This document shows, piece after piece, positions 1-14,169 of a DNA stretch of 64,000 nt. The stretch is from positions 558,001-622,000 of the forward strand of contig JAJJXM010000001.1 of assembly GCA_024516155.1 (NCBI GenBank), given 5' to 3'. The notes under the pieces were generated by a model. The model was not told the origin of the DNA, made no database searches, and saw only the letters and a list, made by a program, of their open reading frames with translations. The translations under genes were made by a program, and so were the position numbers. This stretch comes from Pyronema omphalodes. Its lineage: Eukaryota; Ascomycota; Pezizomycetes; Pezizales; Pyronemataceae. Within the stretch, counting starts at the first letter, position 1, and every line of letters starts with the position of its first letter.

Positions 1-2282
1 GCAGCCCTGGGACAGCTTTAGCCCCTCCACCGATTTAGGGAGCAGCCAGACCTTTTTTAACGTTGTTTAACGCAGTGATGCAGTTTAGTGGGACCTAAGC
101 ACAGGCCAACACATCCACTAAACGTCAACATCAAAACCAGGTGCAGGTGCGCTGACGAAGAGTAAATTTCAGTCCAAGCTGGCTGTCCGCTGTTGTTGTG
201 GCCGTGGCTGACCGTGTTTGCACAGCGGGAAGAATGGAAGGTGATTGATGAAACACCTTGAGCTGGGATATTAAAAATATATACAACCAATACAAAGCGT
301 AAGATAACGTAGTTTATGCAGGCAATCTTATGAAATGTCAGGAAATGTCAGGCATCAATTCTCGCTCACCTACACGAATGTAGCCAAGTACAGAACCACG
401 TAGAATCCAGCTGCCGACGCAGCTCAAGAAATACAACGAAATTCCAAGGCTGTGGGTATGTATGTATATTTAAAGAAATCCTTCAAAGCTACCTAGGTAC
501 CTACAGTCATCTCAAGTTTCGCATTTAGATGAGCCCATACCATCTTAACATCCTCTTCCTCTTCCTCTCCAGAAAAAAACAAGCAGAAGATAATTTCCGC
601 ATACTAACAGAGCCGTTAAAAAAACCCCCCATGCTGCAAGAATTTTTATGTAGGTATGTAACACAACAGCTGACTCACCATGATCACCAAGCTAAGGATT
701 AAGCATTTCTACAAAACCACGTGAACATCCACAGAGCTCCACTAGCCTAACTAACTCCAAGCTCAAGGCTCAAGCTCGTAGATCTTTCTGCTCTGTAGAC
801 TGTGATACCGATGATCCGATGATAGATACCCATCCACCATCTACCTAGTAGATCGGGTAGATCACGCAACGTTTCATCTGCTTATGCAATGAGCCGGATG
901 ATGCATCGATAATCGATAATCGATAGCTGTAGAGTACGTTGTAGGGGGGGGTGGGTGGGTGAGAGATGAGAGGTGAGAAAAAGTGACGGATGAATAAAAA
1001 AAATTAACATTACACTCCGCGGAAAGATCACTGACCTTAACTTAATTCCAGCTCAAGATAAAATTTTCCTGGATAGAGTATTATAGCTTCGAAGCTTAGC
1101 TTCCAGCAGGCCTATATACTCTGGGAGTCTGGCTATATATTCCGTCATGACCATTTTCGGATATTCACACCACATAGCACACATCACTAATAATTCCGCA
1201 GGTCATATACATACATAGGTACTTACTAATCCATCCTTTTTTCTCTTCCTCTTCCTCTTCTAAATCCACCCACATATCCACAAAAATCACGACGCATCAC
1301 TCAAAGTCCTGTTTTTTTTTCAAGCTTCAGAGAACAGAGAACAGAAAAATTACACTTGAACTTTCTTTCCTTATTGGTATCAATTCCCTTGCATCCATCC
1401 TTCAATCCTTCCATCCATCCATCCTTCCATCCTTCCTTCCTTCCCCATCCCCATCCTCCCCCCCCCCCACCAAAGTCCCTAGTTAAATACAAAAAACGCC
1501 ATGCTTATCAAATCTGCAAGATAAAAAAAAAAAAGAAAACAACAACTGATCACACTATGTAAAATCCTTAAGATAAGAGAGGTATCCAAACTCTGCAAAA
1601 AAAAAGAGGAAAAAGAGGAAAAAGAAAAAGGCAAAAAAAAAAAAAAAAAACAAGCTAGGTACCGCCAGTGCAATGTTTACATAAGAATAACCCTCCCCTC
1701 CCCCCCCCGTCCCGCCCTCCACAAAGCCTCCACAAAGCCTCCACCCCCATCCCACCACCCCACAAAGCCTCCGCAACAACGGTAAAGACAAAGACAGATG
1801 ATTAACTCACAACTAAACCTGCAGTCGTTTCTTGTAGGTTTCAAACAGGCTTTTGTGGGTTCCTGAAAATCCCAGTTCCTAGTTCCTAAGGCTGTTAGAG
1901 GTTGATTCCGTGCCCCCAGCCCTAAAAGGCTCCGGAAATATTCTATCATTCCATGCTAACCCCATTCTTTCCATGGTTTCCTCAATCGACTTCTTCTGAA
2001 CTTCTCCACTCGCTGGTTTTACTGGTTCCTCTCAATCATCCAGTAGTTAACATTCCTCCTATTCTTTCCCTCCCTGTCCCTTCAGTAATCCCCCTCCTAC
2101 CCCCCCCCCCCTCCCCCCATCTCCCCCTCCCTCCTCCCCTTCTCGGCTCCAAAAAATATTCTATCATTTCACCACTTATTCCCATTTCATCCAGTGCGTC
2201 CAAATTCACTCCTCCAACTCTTTGAGCATGATCTAGTAATATCTCACAAACTTATCCCCACCACAACTTCAACACAGCCTTT
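1..2282. other. gene-empty spacer, simple-repeat rich
   Basis: I see no gene here. The stretch holds pyrimidine-rich blocks, poly-A runs (for example about 1633–1650) and C-rich runs. All open frames are short and cover low-complexity sequence. The last few hundred bases should contain the 3' untranslated region of the SSXT gene that ends at 2283 on the minus strand. Confidence 0.6.
1391..1468. repeat. CCAT/CCTT pyrimidine microsatellite
   Basis: Imperfect tandem CCAT and CCTT units run into a C-rich tract. The opposite strand is a purine-only run. It gives rise to false open frames on both strands. Confidence 0.8.
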
Positions 2283-4359
2283 CTAAGGCCCTCCGCCCTG
2301 CCAAGCGCCATTCCACATGCCCCCATTAATATCATTAAACTGCCCACCTGGCTGTCCTTGTTGTGGTCCTGCCATACCTCCTCCTGCCATACCTCCTCCT
2401 GCCATACCGCCTCCTGCCATGCCGCCTCCTCCCATACCCCCTCCATATAGTCCCTGTGCATAGCCCTGCTGCCCCGCTAGACCTGGATTCACCATCCCTT
2501 GTGGAATACCTTGCATTCCCCCCATTCCTCCTGACATTCCATAAACCCCCATCATAGGATTCATCGGTGTATTCATTGCCGGACCCATCCCATTCCCCAT
2601 ACCTCCCATACCTCCCATACCCATACCACCCATCATCATATGTCCCTGTTGCTGCTGCTGTTGCATCTGTTGTTGTTGCATCTGCTGCTGAGCAGCCGCC
2701 TGTGCCTGTGCTTGTTGCTGTGCCTGTGCCCTTGCGAGCATAGCTTGCCTTTGCTGCTGCTGGATCTGTGCGGCGTATTGTTGCTGCTGTTGCATCTGCT
2801 GCATTTGATGTTGCTGCTGCTGAACATGCATATGTTGCTGTTGCTGTTGCTGCATAGCCGCAGCGGCGGATAAGCTACGGGGGTCCATACCACCTGGCAT
2901 ACCACCGACAGGAGACCCAGCGTTTGATGGAAGGCTGCTAACGGGGCCAAGGTTGTTAGGGGAACTAGAAGACATGGCGAGGTTTAGGCCCCCGACTGGA
3001 GAGGGGCCAGAAACTCCCATACCCGGCATGCCTCCCCCCATGCTGCTAGACATGCCGCTGGACATGTTGCTGGGAATGTTAGGTATGCTTCCGCTCATGC
3101 CTCCGCTCATACCGCCGCTCATGCCACCACCAGGCATACCGTTCATACCTGCCTCTCGACCGGCGCTTACTACACCGGGTACGCTGCTGGGATACATCAT
3201 TCCTGGTTGTCCCATCATTTCCCGCTGTGGCATCATTCCTTGTGGATTCACTGGGCTTTGTTGTTGTCCTCCTTGGTGTGGTACCCCAGGCCCTCCTACT
3301 GGTCCTACTGGCCCTACTGGTCCCATCATCGGTGGTGGTGGTGAGCCGAGGGAGTTTGAGCTTAGATCCCGTGGATCTCGTGGGGAACCGGCACTGCCAC
3401 CGAGAGCTTTTGGTGAGGTGCCTTGTGCGCGGAGTTGGGGGGGATTTCGTGGGTCAATTCCTGGGTAGAGCTTTTGCAGGCGTGTATAGAGATCGTGCAG
3501 GACAGGCATGTCTGGGGGGGCAGTGAGGACACCGGGACATATCGGGATCATGGAGGAGGGCTTGTGGGATCGGTCGGCGATCGCGGCGAGGTAGGCAAGG
3601 TTGTTTTGGAGGCGGCGCATACATCTGGAATTGGGGGGTTAGCTATGGCAATTGGTGAAGGAAGTGGATGGGCTGGCTGGGAGATATGTGGTTTTTTGGA
3701 GCGAAGTTGCCTGAATATATGGGCTTCTTTGGGAGTGTTTCCAAAACTTCAACTTCAGGCTCCCCAGGCTCATTTTCACTTCCATACACAGCTATGGTCT
3801 TGCTCATGCTCACCCAGTAGGAAAAGGTAAACTCACTCCCGAAATATAGGATCCATCTTCGCCTCATCTTGTGATTTCAATTTTGGTTGAACCGCTAATA
3901 CTTCACGTAATAACACCGCATTGATTTCGAGTAACAATGTAACACGCGACTTATCCAGTGCTAGTTCATTCGGACTTTCTACTGCTTTGTTCATCAATTG
4001 TTGTTGCTGTTGTGTCGCGATTGACATTGGGTTTTGTAGCGGCGGCTGTTGGGGTACTCCTGGTCTTACGTCAGTCTCCAGTTCTCTGTTTCCCCTGTGA
4101 TCCGCGCTCCCCATTGCCACCCGTGATATCGCCAGTTCTCGCGGATATTCAAGGTACCAAGCTTGACGCAGCGCGCGGAAAATATGTCTCCAGAAACAGG
4201 ACTCGAGACACGCACTTCCCAATGCGTGCAATTGCACCGCGCCGGGTGTAGTTCAGGACACAACTCACTTTGAGGAGTATGGGGCATATGCTGACCCAGT
4301 GCAGCCTGGTGGGCCTGCAACTGCGCCTGATAATGTTGTAAATTTGTTGGTTGCGTCAT
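2283..4359 (-). CDS. SSXT/SS18-like chromatin-remodelling subunit
   Basis: Three exons on the minus strand (4359–4269, 4059–3837, 3624–2283) join in frame to 551 residues; donors are GTGAGT and acceptors CAG. Start chosen at the first ATG (MTQPTNLQ), since codons further upstream have no ATG in frame. Residues about 45–125 form an SSXT-type helical region: a helix around LLLEINAVLLREVL, then RRLQNNLAYLAAIADR, spanning the second splice site. SS18 family proteins bind SWI/SNF (BAF) remodelling complexes through this region. The rest is disordered: Pro/Ser/Met-rich, then a long Gln-rich block (about residues 320–390) and a Gly-Met-Ala repeat near the C-terminus, resembling the QPGY-like tail of SS18. 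A nuclear co-activator role is inferred from family. Divergent to the ABC-class ATPase gene. Confidence 0.82.
2378..2445. repeat. 15-bp coding minisatellite in SSXT gene
   Basis: About four to five copies of a 15-bp unit encode repeated Gly-Gly-Gly-Met-Ala on the minus strand. Copies differ mainly at third codon positions, so the peptide repeat is kept while the DNA has drifted slightly. Confidence 0.8.
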
Positions 4360-4906
4360 TCTTTCGTGTATTTCTCCGTCCAATCGTGTTTCGTGGGAAT
4401 TAAGCGGTACCCTTAACTGTCGCGTGGCGATTCTTCGCTATCGTTTCTCCCTCTCCCGGTGTCGCTCGGTTCGCGTGCGTTACTAGTCGTCAAATGTTAG
4501 ATGCTGCTATTCGTGCTTTTCGCATTCATCGTGTGGCGGTATGAATATCCGAGTGATTGTGCTTCGCTGGTATCGCGCGGGCGTATCGAGGCGTTGATGT
4601 CGGGAACGAGGGATGCCCCCAATGAACAATTTACGCCGCTCGAATTACAGCTACCATACCCCTGCTACAACTCGCCCTTTCGCTGAGAACACGTGATTTT
4701 AGCCGCAATGATGGAGGCGAGTACCCCCTGAGTGAGAATGAGAGCATATGACGTAGGGCTTAGGGTTGGTCAACCTACGCGTGAAAGATAAAGACGCGCA
4801 GAACAATTACAACCAGACGTCACGGCTTATCAACTTTTTTTACGAGATCAGCTTTTCATATTTTTAACGGCTTTTACAACACAAAAGAAGCAAGCGATAA
4901 ACAAGG
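4360..4906. promoter_or_regulatory. divergent promoter, SSXT gene / ABC-class ATPase gene
   Basis: A 547-bp interval separates the two start codons. It holds a palindromic CACGTG box at 4690–4695 within ACACGTGATTTTA. The same 13 bases occur upstream of the twin CX9C gene near 14355. CACGTG is the core site of fungal bHLH factors such as Cbf1. Use as a regulatory site here is inferred. Confidence 0.5.
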
Positions 4907-7124
4907 ATGGGTGCGGTTAGCTGATCCACGGTGAATTGACTTATTCTAACAAATAGGCGATAGGTGATCGAGGTGGTTACGGCAACGGAGGCGGTGGCGG
5001 AGATCGTGGATATAGGGGAGGAGGCGGTCGCGGTGGAGGATATGGCCGTGGAGGAGGTGGTGGTGGTAGAGGCGGAGGATATGGCCGTGGGGGTGGGGGA
5101 GGTTATGGCCGCGGAAGACCTGGCGCTGATGAAAGCTTGGAGAATATGGATTTGGTAGACAGTGATAACAGAGGAGGCCAGATGTATTCCGACAAGGACC
5201 TTGCCCAAACTCTCAACCGAATTGGTTATGCGCAATATGGTAAGCAATGACATATTCTGCAATGAAGGCTTACGACATGCTAACATAGCTTGACAGGTGC
5301 ATACAAACAGCTCAGTAAGTTTTATATATACATTCTAGAATCACATTTTTGGTTCATATGCTGACACAAATTTAGACGGTCCCTACAAATGGCAGACCGG
5401 TCTACCCATTCAACTCTTCGTCGACCACATCCAAGGCGACCCATACGCCTCCCCCAGTAGATTCCGTGTCCGTATCTCTCTTGATGCTCTTGACGTTCCT
5501 TCTGACGTCTACTCCAACCCCGACCGGTTTGTCATTGTACCTCCCATCTGAACATCCCACTAACATCCTCAGTATCACTGCCTACTGCGACTACGTCAAC
5601 CGCAACATCGTCAAACTTGTCAAAGAATGGCGTCTTGACATCGCCGGCTCATCTGGCAGCTACCACGGTCCTAAAGGCGGAGATTTCAACATCTACCGTC
5701 CCTCCCAACAAATCCTAAACCGTAGCAGCGTTGTCGTTGGTGGTCTTGATGGCTCGGAAGCTTACGCAGAAATCCGTTTCATGATAACTCTCCCCGCCAA
5801 CGGTCGTACCATCGCCGGCGACAAAGTCCAGGCCCTTCTCCTCAAACACCTTCCCAATCTCATCAAAGACGGTCTTCACTGGTCTAACCAGGAGCCTAAA
5901 AAAATTTACACCCACCTCCGTACCTTTGAGCTTCAAAATGCTCTCAGGAACAAATTATCGGAAATGAACCTCGTGGCCTTTATCGGAAACAACTCCATCC
6001 TCCCGCGAGCTTCCGGAGCCGACCCGGGTCCTATGACCAAGGGAGCAGTCCCCTTCACCTCCCCCAAGAGTCTTGAAGTCACCATCCACACCGACATCAA
6101 GGACACACAAGGCAAACCCATCTCTGTTACCGGAATGGGAATCCCCCGCGGAATCACCGTTATCACCGGTGGAGGTTTCCACGGAAAATCCACCTTGCTA
6201 GAAGCCCTTCAATTCGGAATCTACAACACCATCCCCAAAGACGGCCGAGAACTTGTCGTTACATCCCCTCTGGCCTTCAAGGTCCGTGCCGAAGATGGTC
6301 GTTCCGTAGTCGGTACCGATATCTCCGCCTTCATCGCCTCTCTCCCGGGTGGCATGGACACCACCTCCTTCTCTTCTCCCGACGCATCCGGTTCCACCTC
6401 AATGGCAGCCAATATCCAGGAAGCCTTAGAAATCGGTGCCGATGCATTGATTATCGATGAAGACACCTCCGCTACCAACTTTTTGATCCGTGATAGTAAA
6501 ATGCACGAGCTTGTTCGTTCAGAACCTATTACACCGCTAGTTACCAAGGTCACTGCATTATTCGAAGAAAAAGGAGTTTCCACCATCATCGTCATCGGTG
6601 GATGTGGAGATTACCTTACCCCCGCTGCCACTGTCATCGGAATGGATAACTATAAAGTCGAAGACTGGACCGAAAGGGCAAAGGAAATCGCCGCAAAGTA
6701 CCCTAACCCTCTTGCAGTCGCTTCAAACTACGGTAATATCCCGTTGCGAACTATCAGCCTTCCTGAGCTAGGACGCAAGGGACCCATGCCGAAGGGGGTG
6801 GAGAAGATTGTGTTTAAAGGAGATAGAGATGCCATGGTTGATGATAAGGATGTGGATATTAGCGGTTTAGAACAGCTGGTTGAAGAAGGACAAAGTCGCA
6901 TGGCGGCAACGGCTATGGAGGTTATCAAGAGACATGGCGGAAACTTGACGATCCGAGAGTGGGTAGAGAAAATCAGGGAGCTCAAAGAGAAGGGAGGAAC
7001 AAACATTGAAGGCAAGACCAGGATGGGGGGTCACACAGCGGAGACAAGAGAGTTAGAGATTCTTGGGGCTGTTAATAGAGTTAGAGGATTAAAGGTGACG
7101 CAGGTTAGTTATCCGGGGATTTAA
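4907..7124 (+). CDS. ABC-class predicted ATPase with N-terminal RGG box
   Basis: Five exons (4907–4910, 4964–5239, 5297–5314, 5376–5526, 5573–7124) give 666 residues in frame. Residues 2 to about 60 are Gly/Arg-rich (GYGRGGGG-type), an RGG box typical of RNA-binding proteins. The rest matches the predicted ABC-class ATPase family (PF09818 type): an N-terminal segment with VDHIQGDPYASPSRFRVR, a Walker A GGGFHGKST near residues 348–356, an ABC-signature-like ASGSTSMAAN, and a Walker B ALIIDED near 440–446. There is no membrane segment, so it is a soluble ATPase and not a transporter. Its substrate is unknown in the family as far as I know. The first coding exon is only ATGG and its donor is GTGCGG, so the exact start is less certain than the rest. 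Exon 3 is an 18-nt microexon flanked by good splice sites. Confidence 0.85.
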
Positions 7125-9822
<2,698 letters not shown>

Positions 9823-10888
9823 TGTAGCTGTGTTGTGTTGTGAGTGTTTTGTAGCGACGACTGGCTTGGTGTCGAGAGGATGAAAAGGGAGACGGAGGTG
9901 TGGGCGCTGTGGCGATTATATAGTTTTCAAGGGGCTACCAGATCAAGCGTGGTTAGGGTTTTCGGCGGGGGACGAGGATCTGGGCTGCAAATGTTGCCGT
10001 TGCCATTTGACCCTGCAAAAACAACATGAAATTTGGTGTGGTTCTTTCCAGCTCGAAATTCGGGGGGCCGGCGTTGCTGTGTTTTTTGCGTGAAAGAATC
10101 CGTGTTGGCGCTAACTACACACCCCGGTCGGCCCTAGCGTCACACCACGGCAACCGCAACGAGCCCCCGAGGGATGCGACAGACAACGCGGCTGTCTGTG
10201 GCGTTTGAGGAGCAGCAAATATTTACGGGTAATGGAGGAGCTAGAAAACGAAGAGAAGTGGGTCTTGGTAGGGATTTTTCATAGATTTCTTCTAGATTTC
10301 ACAAGGCTGTTAGATTCTGATTCTGGATTTTGGAGTATGTCTGTCTGGCTTGTCAATTTTTTTTTTGTTGAATTACGAACGAAGCGAGAGAATCGCAAGA
10401 ATGAAGAATGCTGCTGTAAGGATCCATCTCACTTTACCTTCCTGTCACGAGGTTGCATATCTTCGGCGGTCATCTGACGTGACCTGCACAGGTTCGTGTC
10501 CAAGTTGAACATTTACAAAGTCAACTCGGAGTCAACACGGCACCTGCCTTCACGCGGAATCACTCTCGGCAAGGAGACAACGCGCATACCGAACTCGACC
10601 CCCTTCAGCCTAGCTGCGCTTCCACACACGCTATCGATCTAAATCGCCCGCCGCGACGCCATACAATCCCTGCGTGGTTAAGGGTTTCCAGTTTTGTCCG
10701 TTCCAACGCCTCAGATGGGCAACAAGCATCCCCCATCAGTGCATGCTTGGCGGGTTGATTCCAGATCCGCTGGCGCTGCCTTAAAACCCCACCGTTCCGC
10801 CACCACTTCCACCTTCCAACACATCGCGCTCGTTCCGCACGTTAACCTTCGCTAAATCTATCAACTTTCACTTTAAACTACACACAAA
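9823..10888. promoter_or_regulatory. divergent H3–H4 promoter
   Basis: A 1.07-kb spacer between two divergent histone start codons, the usual fungal arrangement for coordinated S-phase expression. A TATA-like box for H3 lies at 9915–9923 (reads CTATATAAT on minus). For H4 a TTAAAA element lies at 10781–10786, about 100 bp before its ATG. TTGGCGCTAAC at 10104–10114 resembles an E2F/MBF-type site and TGGCGCT recurs near 10771. Open frames inside the spacer are short and not supported. Confidence 0.65.
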
Positions 10889-11313
<425 letters not shown>

Positions 11314-12519
11314 ACGTCTCGTTATGTCGCTTTGTTTAACGATGTGGTGTTTTGCAATTGGTGTTCATATGAGATAATGGCTTTTCTCTCTGGGTTTTTT
11401 ACACTTCCACTTTTTGAAATGGGGATTTGGGTATCGCGTCTTTTTTTACTGTTTTCATCAACACAACATACTGGGATTTGTACTATAGCGGTTACTTCTG
11501 GTTTTTGCAAACGAAGGAAATGAACACACGGAAAAAATGTGTTTCTTCCTAGTCAAACAATTTAAAATCGCGTCCGAGAAACGAAAATATGTGAAAAAAA
11601 CGTGAAATTTATGTGAAAGTTTTTTTTATATGCAAAACGTGTTGGGAAACGAATCACAGCAAAAAGCAAGACACTCTCGTTAAGCGAAGTGCTGCAGAGG
11701 GCCCAGGGTTGAACCCACCCAATCCACCAGCGACCGAGTGGCGTGCCACCAACCCACAATTGAAATCCTGCACAACCCCGTTCCATCACCATAGAAATAG
11801 AAATAAAAATAAACAAAGCAATAAAGCAACAAACAAACCGACCGACCGACCGACTTGAAATAAAGACTATGTATACAATGGTATCAAAAATTCCGTACTG
11901 ATACTCCGTACCCGAAGGTACCCACACGCCCACACACCCCCCACCCCACCCCGTCTCCGCGGATCGGATCTGCAAAATAAACAAGCAAGCAAGTAAGCAT
12001 AAGCGTAGCTTTGAAACCATGGCAACCAGCGATCAGTATCCTTTCGCCCTGGGTGTGGTGTTGCTGGTTAGCTAGGTGGGTGGATATAATGGTGATTGAA
12101 GTGTGTGGGAATGAGATTCTGGTGGGTGGATTTTGAAGATGGAAATGAAATGAAACAGTGGGCAGGGGCTTTGTGGGGTGGTTGTTTTTTGGTTTTGGTT
12201 TGGTTTTGGTTTTGGGTTTGGTTTTATTGGGATGGTGGGGAATGGAGAATGGGGAATGGGGAGTGGGGAATGGGGCATGGGGAATGAAATTGAAGACAAA
12301 AGACAAAAGACAACAAAAGTAAGACAACCGAAAAAAAAAAGACAAAAACAGCAATTCAAAGCTATACATACCGTAAGCCACATTCGCTCAGTATATTTTG
12401 GCTATGGTTGACTCAAGGATGGATAGATTTAGGCATTCATAATCATAGTGATAATGATTATATGTAACGACGACACCGACACCGGCTGATGATGATATGT
12501 AGTTGTATCTATGTATATA

Positions 12520-12703
12520 TCTATTTCTATTTCTATTTCAGTGCTATCATTTCTATTTCTATTTCTCTTTCTGTCGTTTATGTTTCTATTTCTATTTCTA
12601 TTTCTATTTGTGATGATATAGGATGTGTCTATGTGTCTATGTGTCTATGTGTCTATGTGTCTATGTGTCTATGTGTCTATGTGTCTATGTGTCTATGTGT
12701 CTA
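12520..12703. repeat. TTTCTA array followed by TGTCTATG array
   Basis: An imperfect 6-bp array (about 12520–12610) is followed by nearly ten perfect copies of an 8-bp unit, TGTCTATG (12624–12703). Units are contiguous with no spacers, so this is a micro/minisatellite and not a CRISPR array. Confidence 0.9.
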
Positions 12704-13370
12704 ATATATCACATATATGAACAGCATATTCCATCTAAGAAGAGAAGGGTTACATTATGAGATGAAATTTATCAATGGTATGTATCTACGAGGGTAGTTG
12801 TTGTCATGGGATTCAATTTCCGCGTGATGGGGTGGTCACGGTGGATATTCACCGAGTGAGGGGCTGTGACTAGCGAGTACCGCGCATATTAGAAGTTTCC
12901 GTATCAGCTCCTGTGCTATGAGGAAACTACGGGGTTCGTGAAAAGATAAAAAGAGGCTCGATAGGGGTGGATGATGGGTGGTGGAGAGAATAATGGGTTA
13001 TGATGTTTTGATTTACATAGATAGAGATACATAGAGAGCAACTTGATAGTAGTTATCTGGCTAAGTTACCAGGATAAGTTTTTATTCTCCTTCGCTCTCT
13101 ATATCGAGAGGTCTATAGCTATAATCTTTAGGAATAGTTCGGCTCAAAAATCATCTTCAAATTCGGGCTAGAAAGTTTCAATATCCACCCACCCACTCAC
13201 CCACCCATCCATCGTTCCATCGTTCCATCGTTATTTTAGCTAATACATAAAATATATATATATATTTTTTTTAGTTCCTATTCTCTCTAAATACCCCCCC
13301 CTACCCAATTTAGTTTTTTGATGGCAAATATAATACATTCCTATTCTCTTCCCAATTTCCCATTTTCACT

Positions 13371-13468
13371 CCCATTGCCATTGTGATAACCTTTATCATC
13401 CCCATTTCCATTTCCATTGCCATTGTGATAACCATTGCCATTGTGATAACCTTTATCATCCCCATTTT
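13371..13468. repeat. imperfect tandem repeat with CCATTGTGATAACC units
   Basis: Alternating blocks of CCATTTCCATTGCC and ATTGTGATAACCTTTATCATCCC recur two to three times. It lies just 3' of the twin CX9C gene (on the minus strand) and may fall in its 3' untranslated region. Confidence 0.75.
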
Positions 13469-13553
13469 TCATCTTTATTGCCATATCGACATACCTCCAT
13501 CCTACCACCCCCCATTTTCTGATACCCGTATAAAAAAGCAAAGAAAAGAAACT

Positions 13554-14169
13554 TTACTTTCTCTTCGATTTCGCCTATACCATAATAATAATTTATCAGC
13601 CGGTTATTTTTATTCTCATTTCTTTCTTTCTTTCTTTATCCACCACATCCAACACATCCACCACATCCAGCAAATCCAACACATCCATTTCACTTTTCTT
13701 CAAAGAATAAACCAAAAAAACATACCTGAACACAAGACTTCAACCTCATAAACTCATCGAGACATTTATCTTTCGTAACATTTTGGTAGTCCATAAAGAT
13801 ACATTTTCCGTAAGCGGATGCCTATTTGGTGTTGGGAAAGAGTTGTTAGTATCATTCTCGGTGGGTATTCTCAGTTATGTTTCATTTCCATTATCTTATT
13901 TCTACCAGAACCAGCAGCAGCATCGTCCGAAGTATAATCTAGGCTTTTGTCTTCTTCTTCTTCTGCTTTTTCCATAATTCAACAACTATGGAAATCAATC
14001 TTTAAGTTGATGACATCCCCAATACAAGCCCCCAACGCAACCCCCCCCCCCCACACCCCCCAAAACCCAAGCAAGCAAAAGAACCACGCACCTCAGCCGA
14101 ACACGAACCAACGGCCTTCGCGAAGCCTTCGATAGGACGAATCCTTGGGGTAGCAGTTGCCGGGGACAT
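13554..14169 (-). CDS. twin CX9C protein, NDUFAF8-like complex I assembly factor
   Basis: A small gene with three short exons on the minus strand: 14169–14092 (26 codons), 13821–13726 (32 codons) and 13574–13554 (6 codons plus stop), giving 64 residues. All junctions are phase 0 with donors GTGCGT and GTATGT and acceptors TAG. Cysteines at 23, 33, 46 and 56 make two exact CX9C pairs, the signature of small intermembrane-space proteins oxidised by Mia40. The order RIRPIEGFAKAVGSC, then SAYGKC, then KDKCLDEFMRLKSC parallels NDUFAF8 (C17orf89), a complex I assembly factor of similar size. The last exon (AKSKRK) is the least certain part; reading through its donor would give a different short tail. 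Intron 1 (270 nt) includes a long poly-C tract. Identity is inferred from pattern, not from a search. Confidence 0.75.

Larger units (their letters stand above)
11314..13553. other. gene-empty spacer with microsatellites
   Basis: Contains the H4 3' region, a purine/G-rich block (about 12170–12290) and long tandem TTTCTA and TGTCTATG arrays. Open frames on both strands cover only low-complexity sequence. I see no gene. Confidence 0.55.

Noticed and set aside
11690..11745. GGGTTGAACCC T-arm-like sequence
   Set aside because: No matching acceptor or D arm within tRNA distance.
12624..12703. CRISPR-like regular repeats
   Set aside because: Contiguous 8-bp units without spacers in a eukaryotic genome: a microsatellite.
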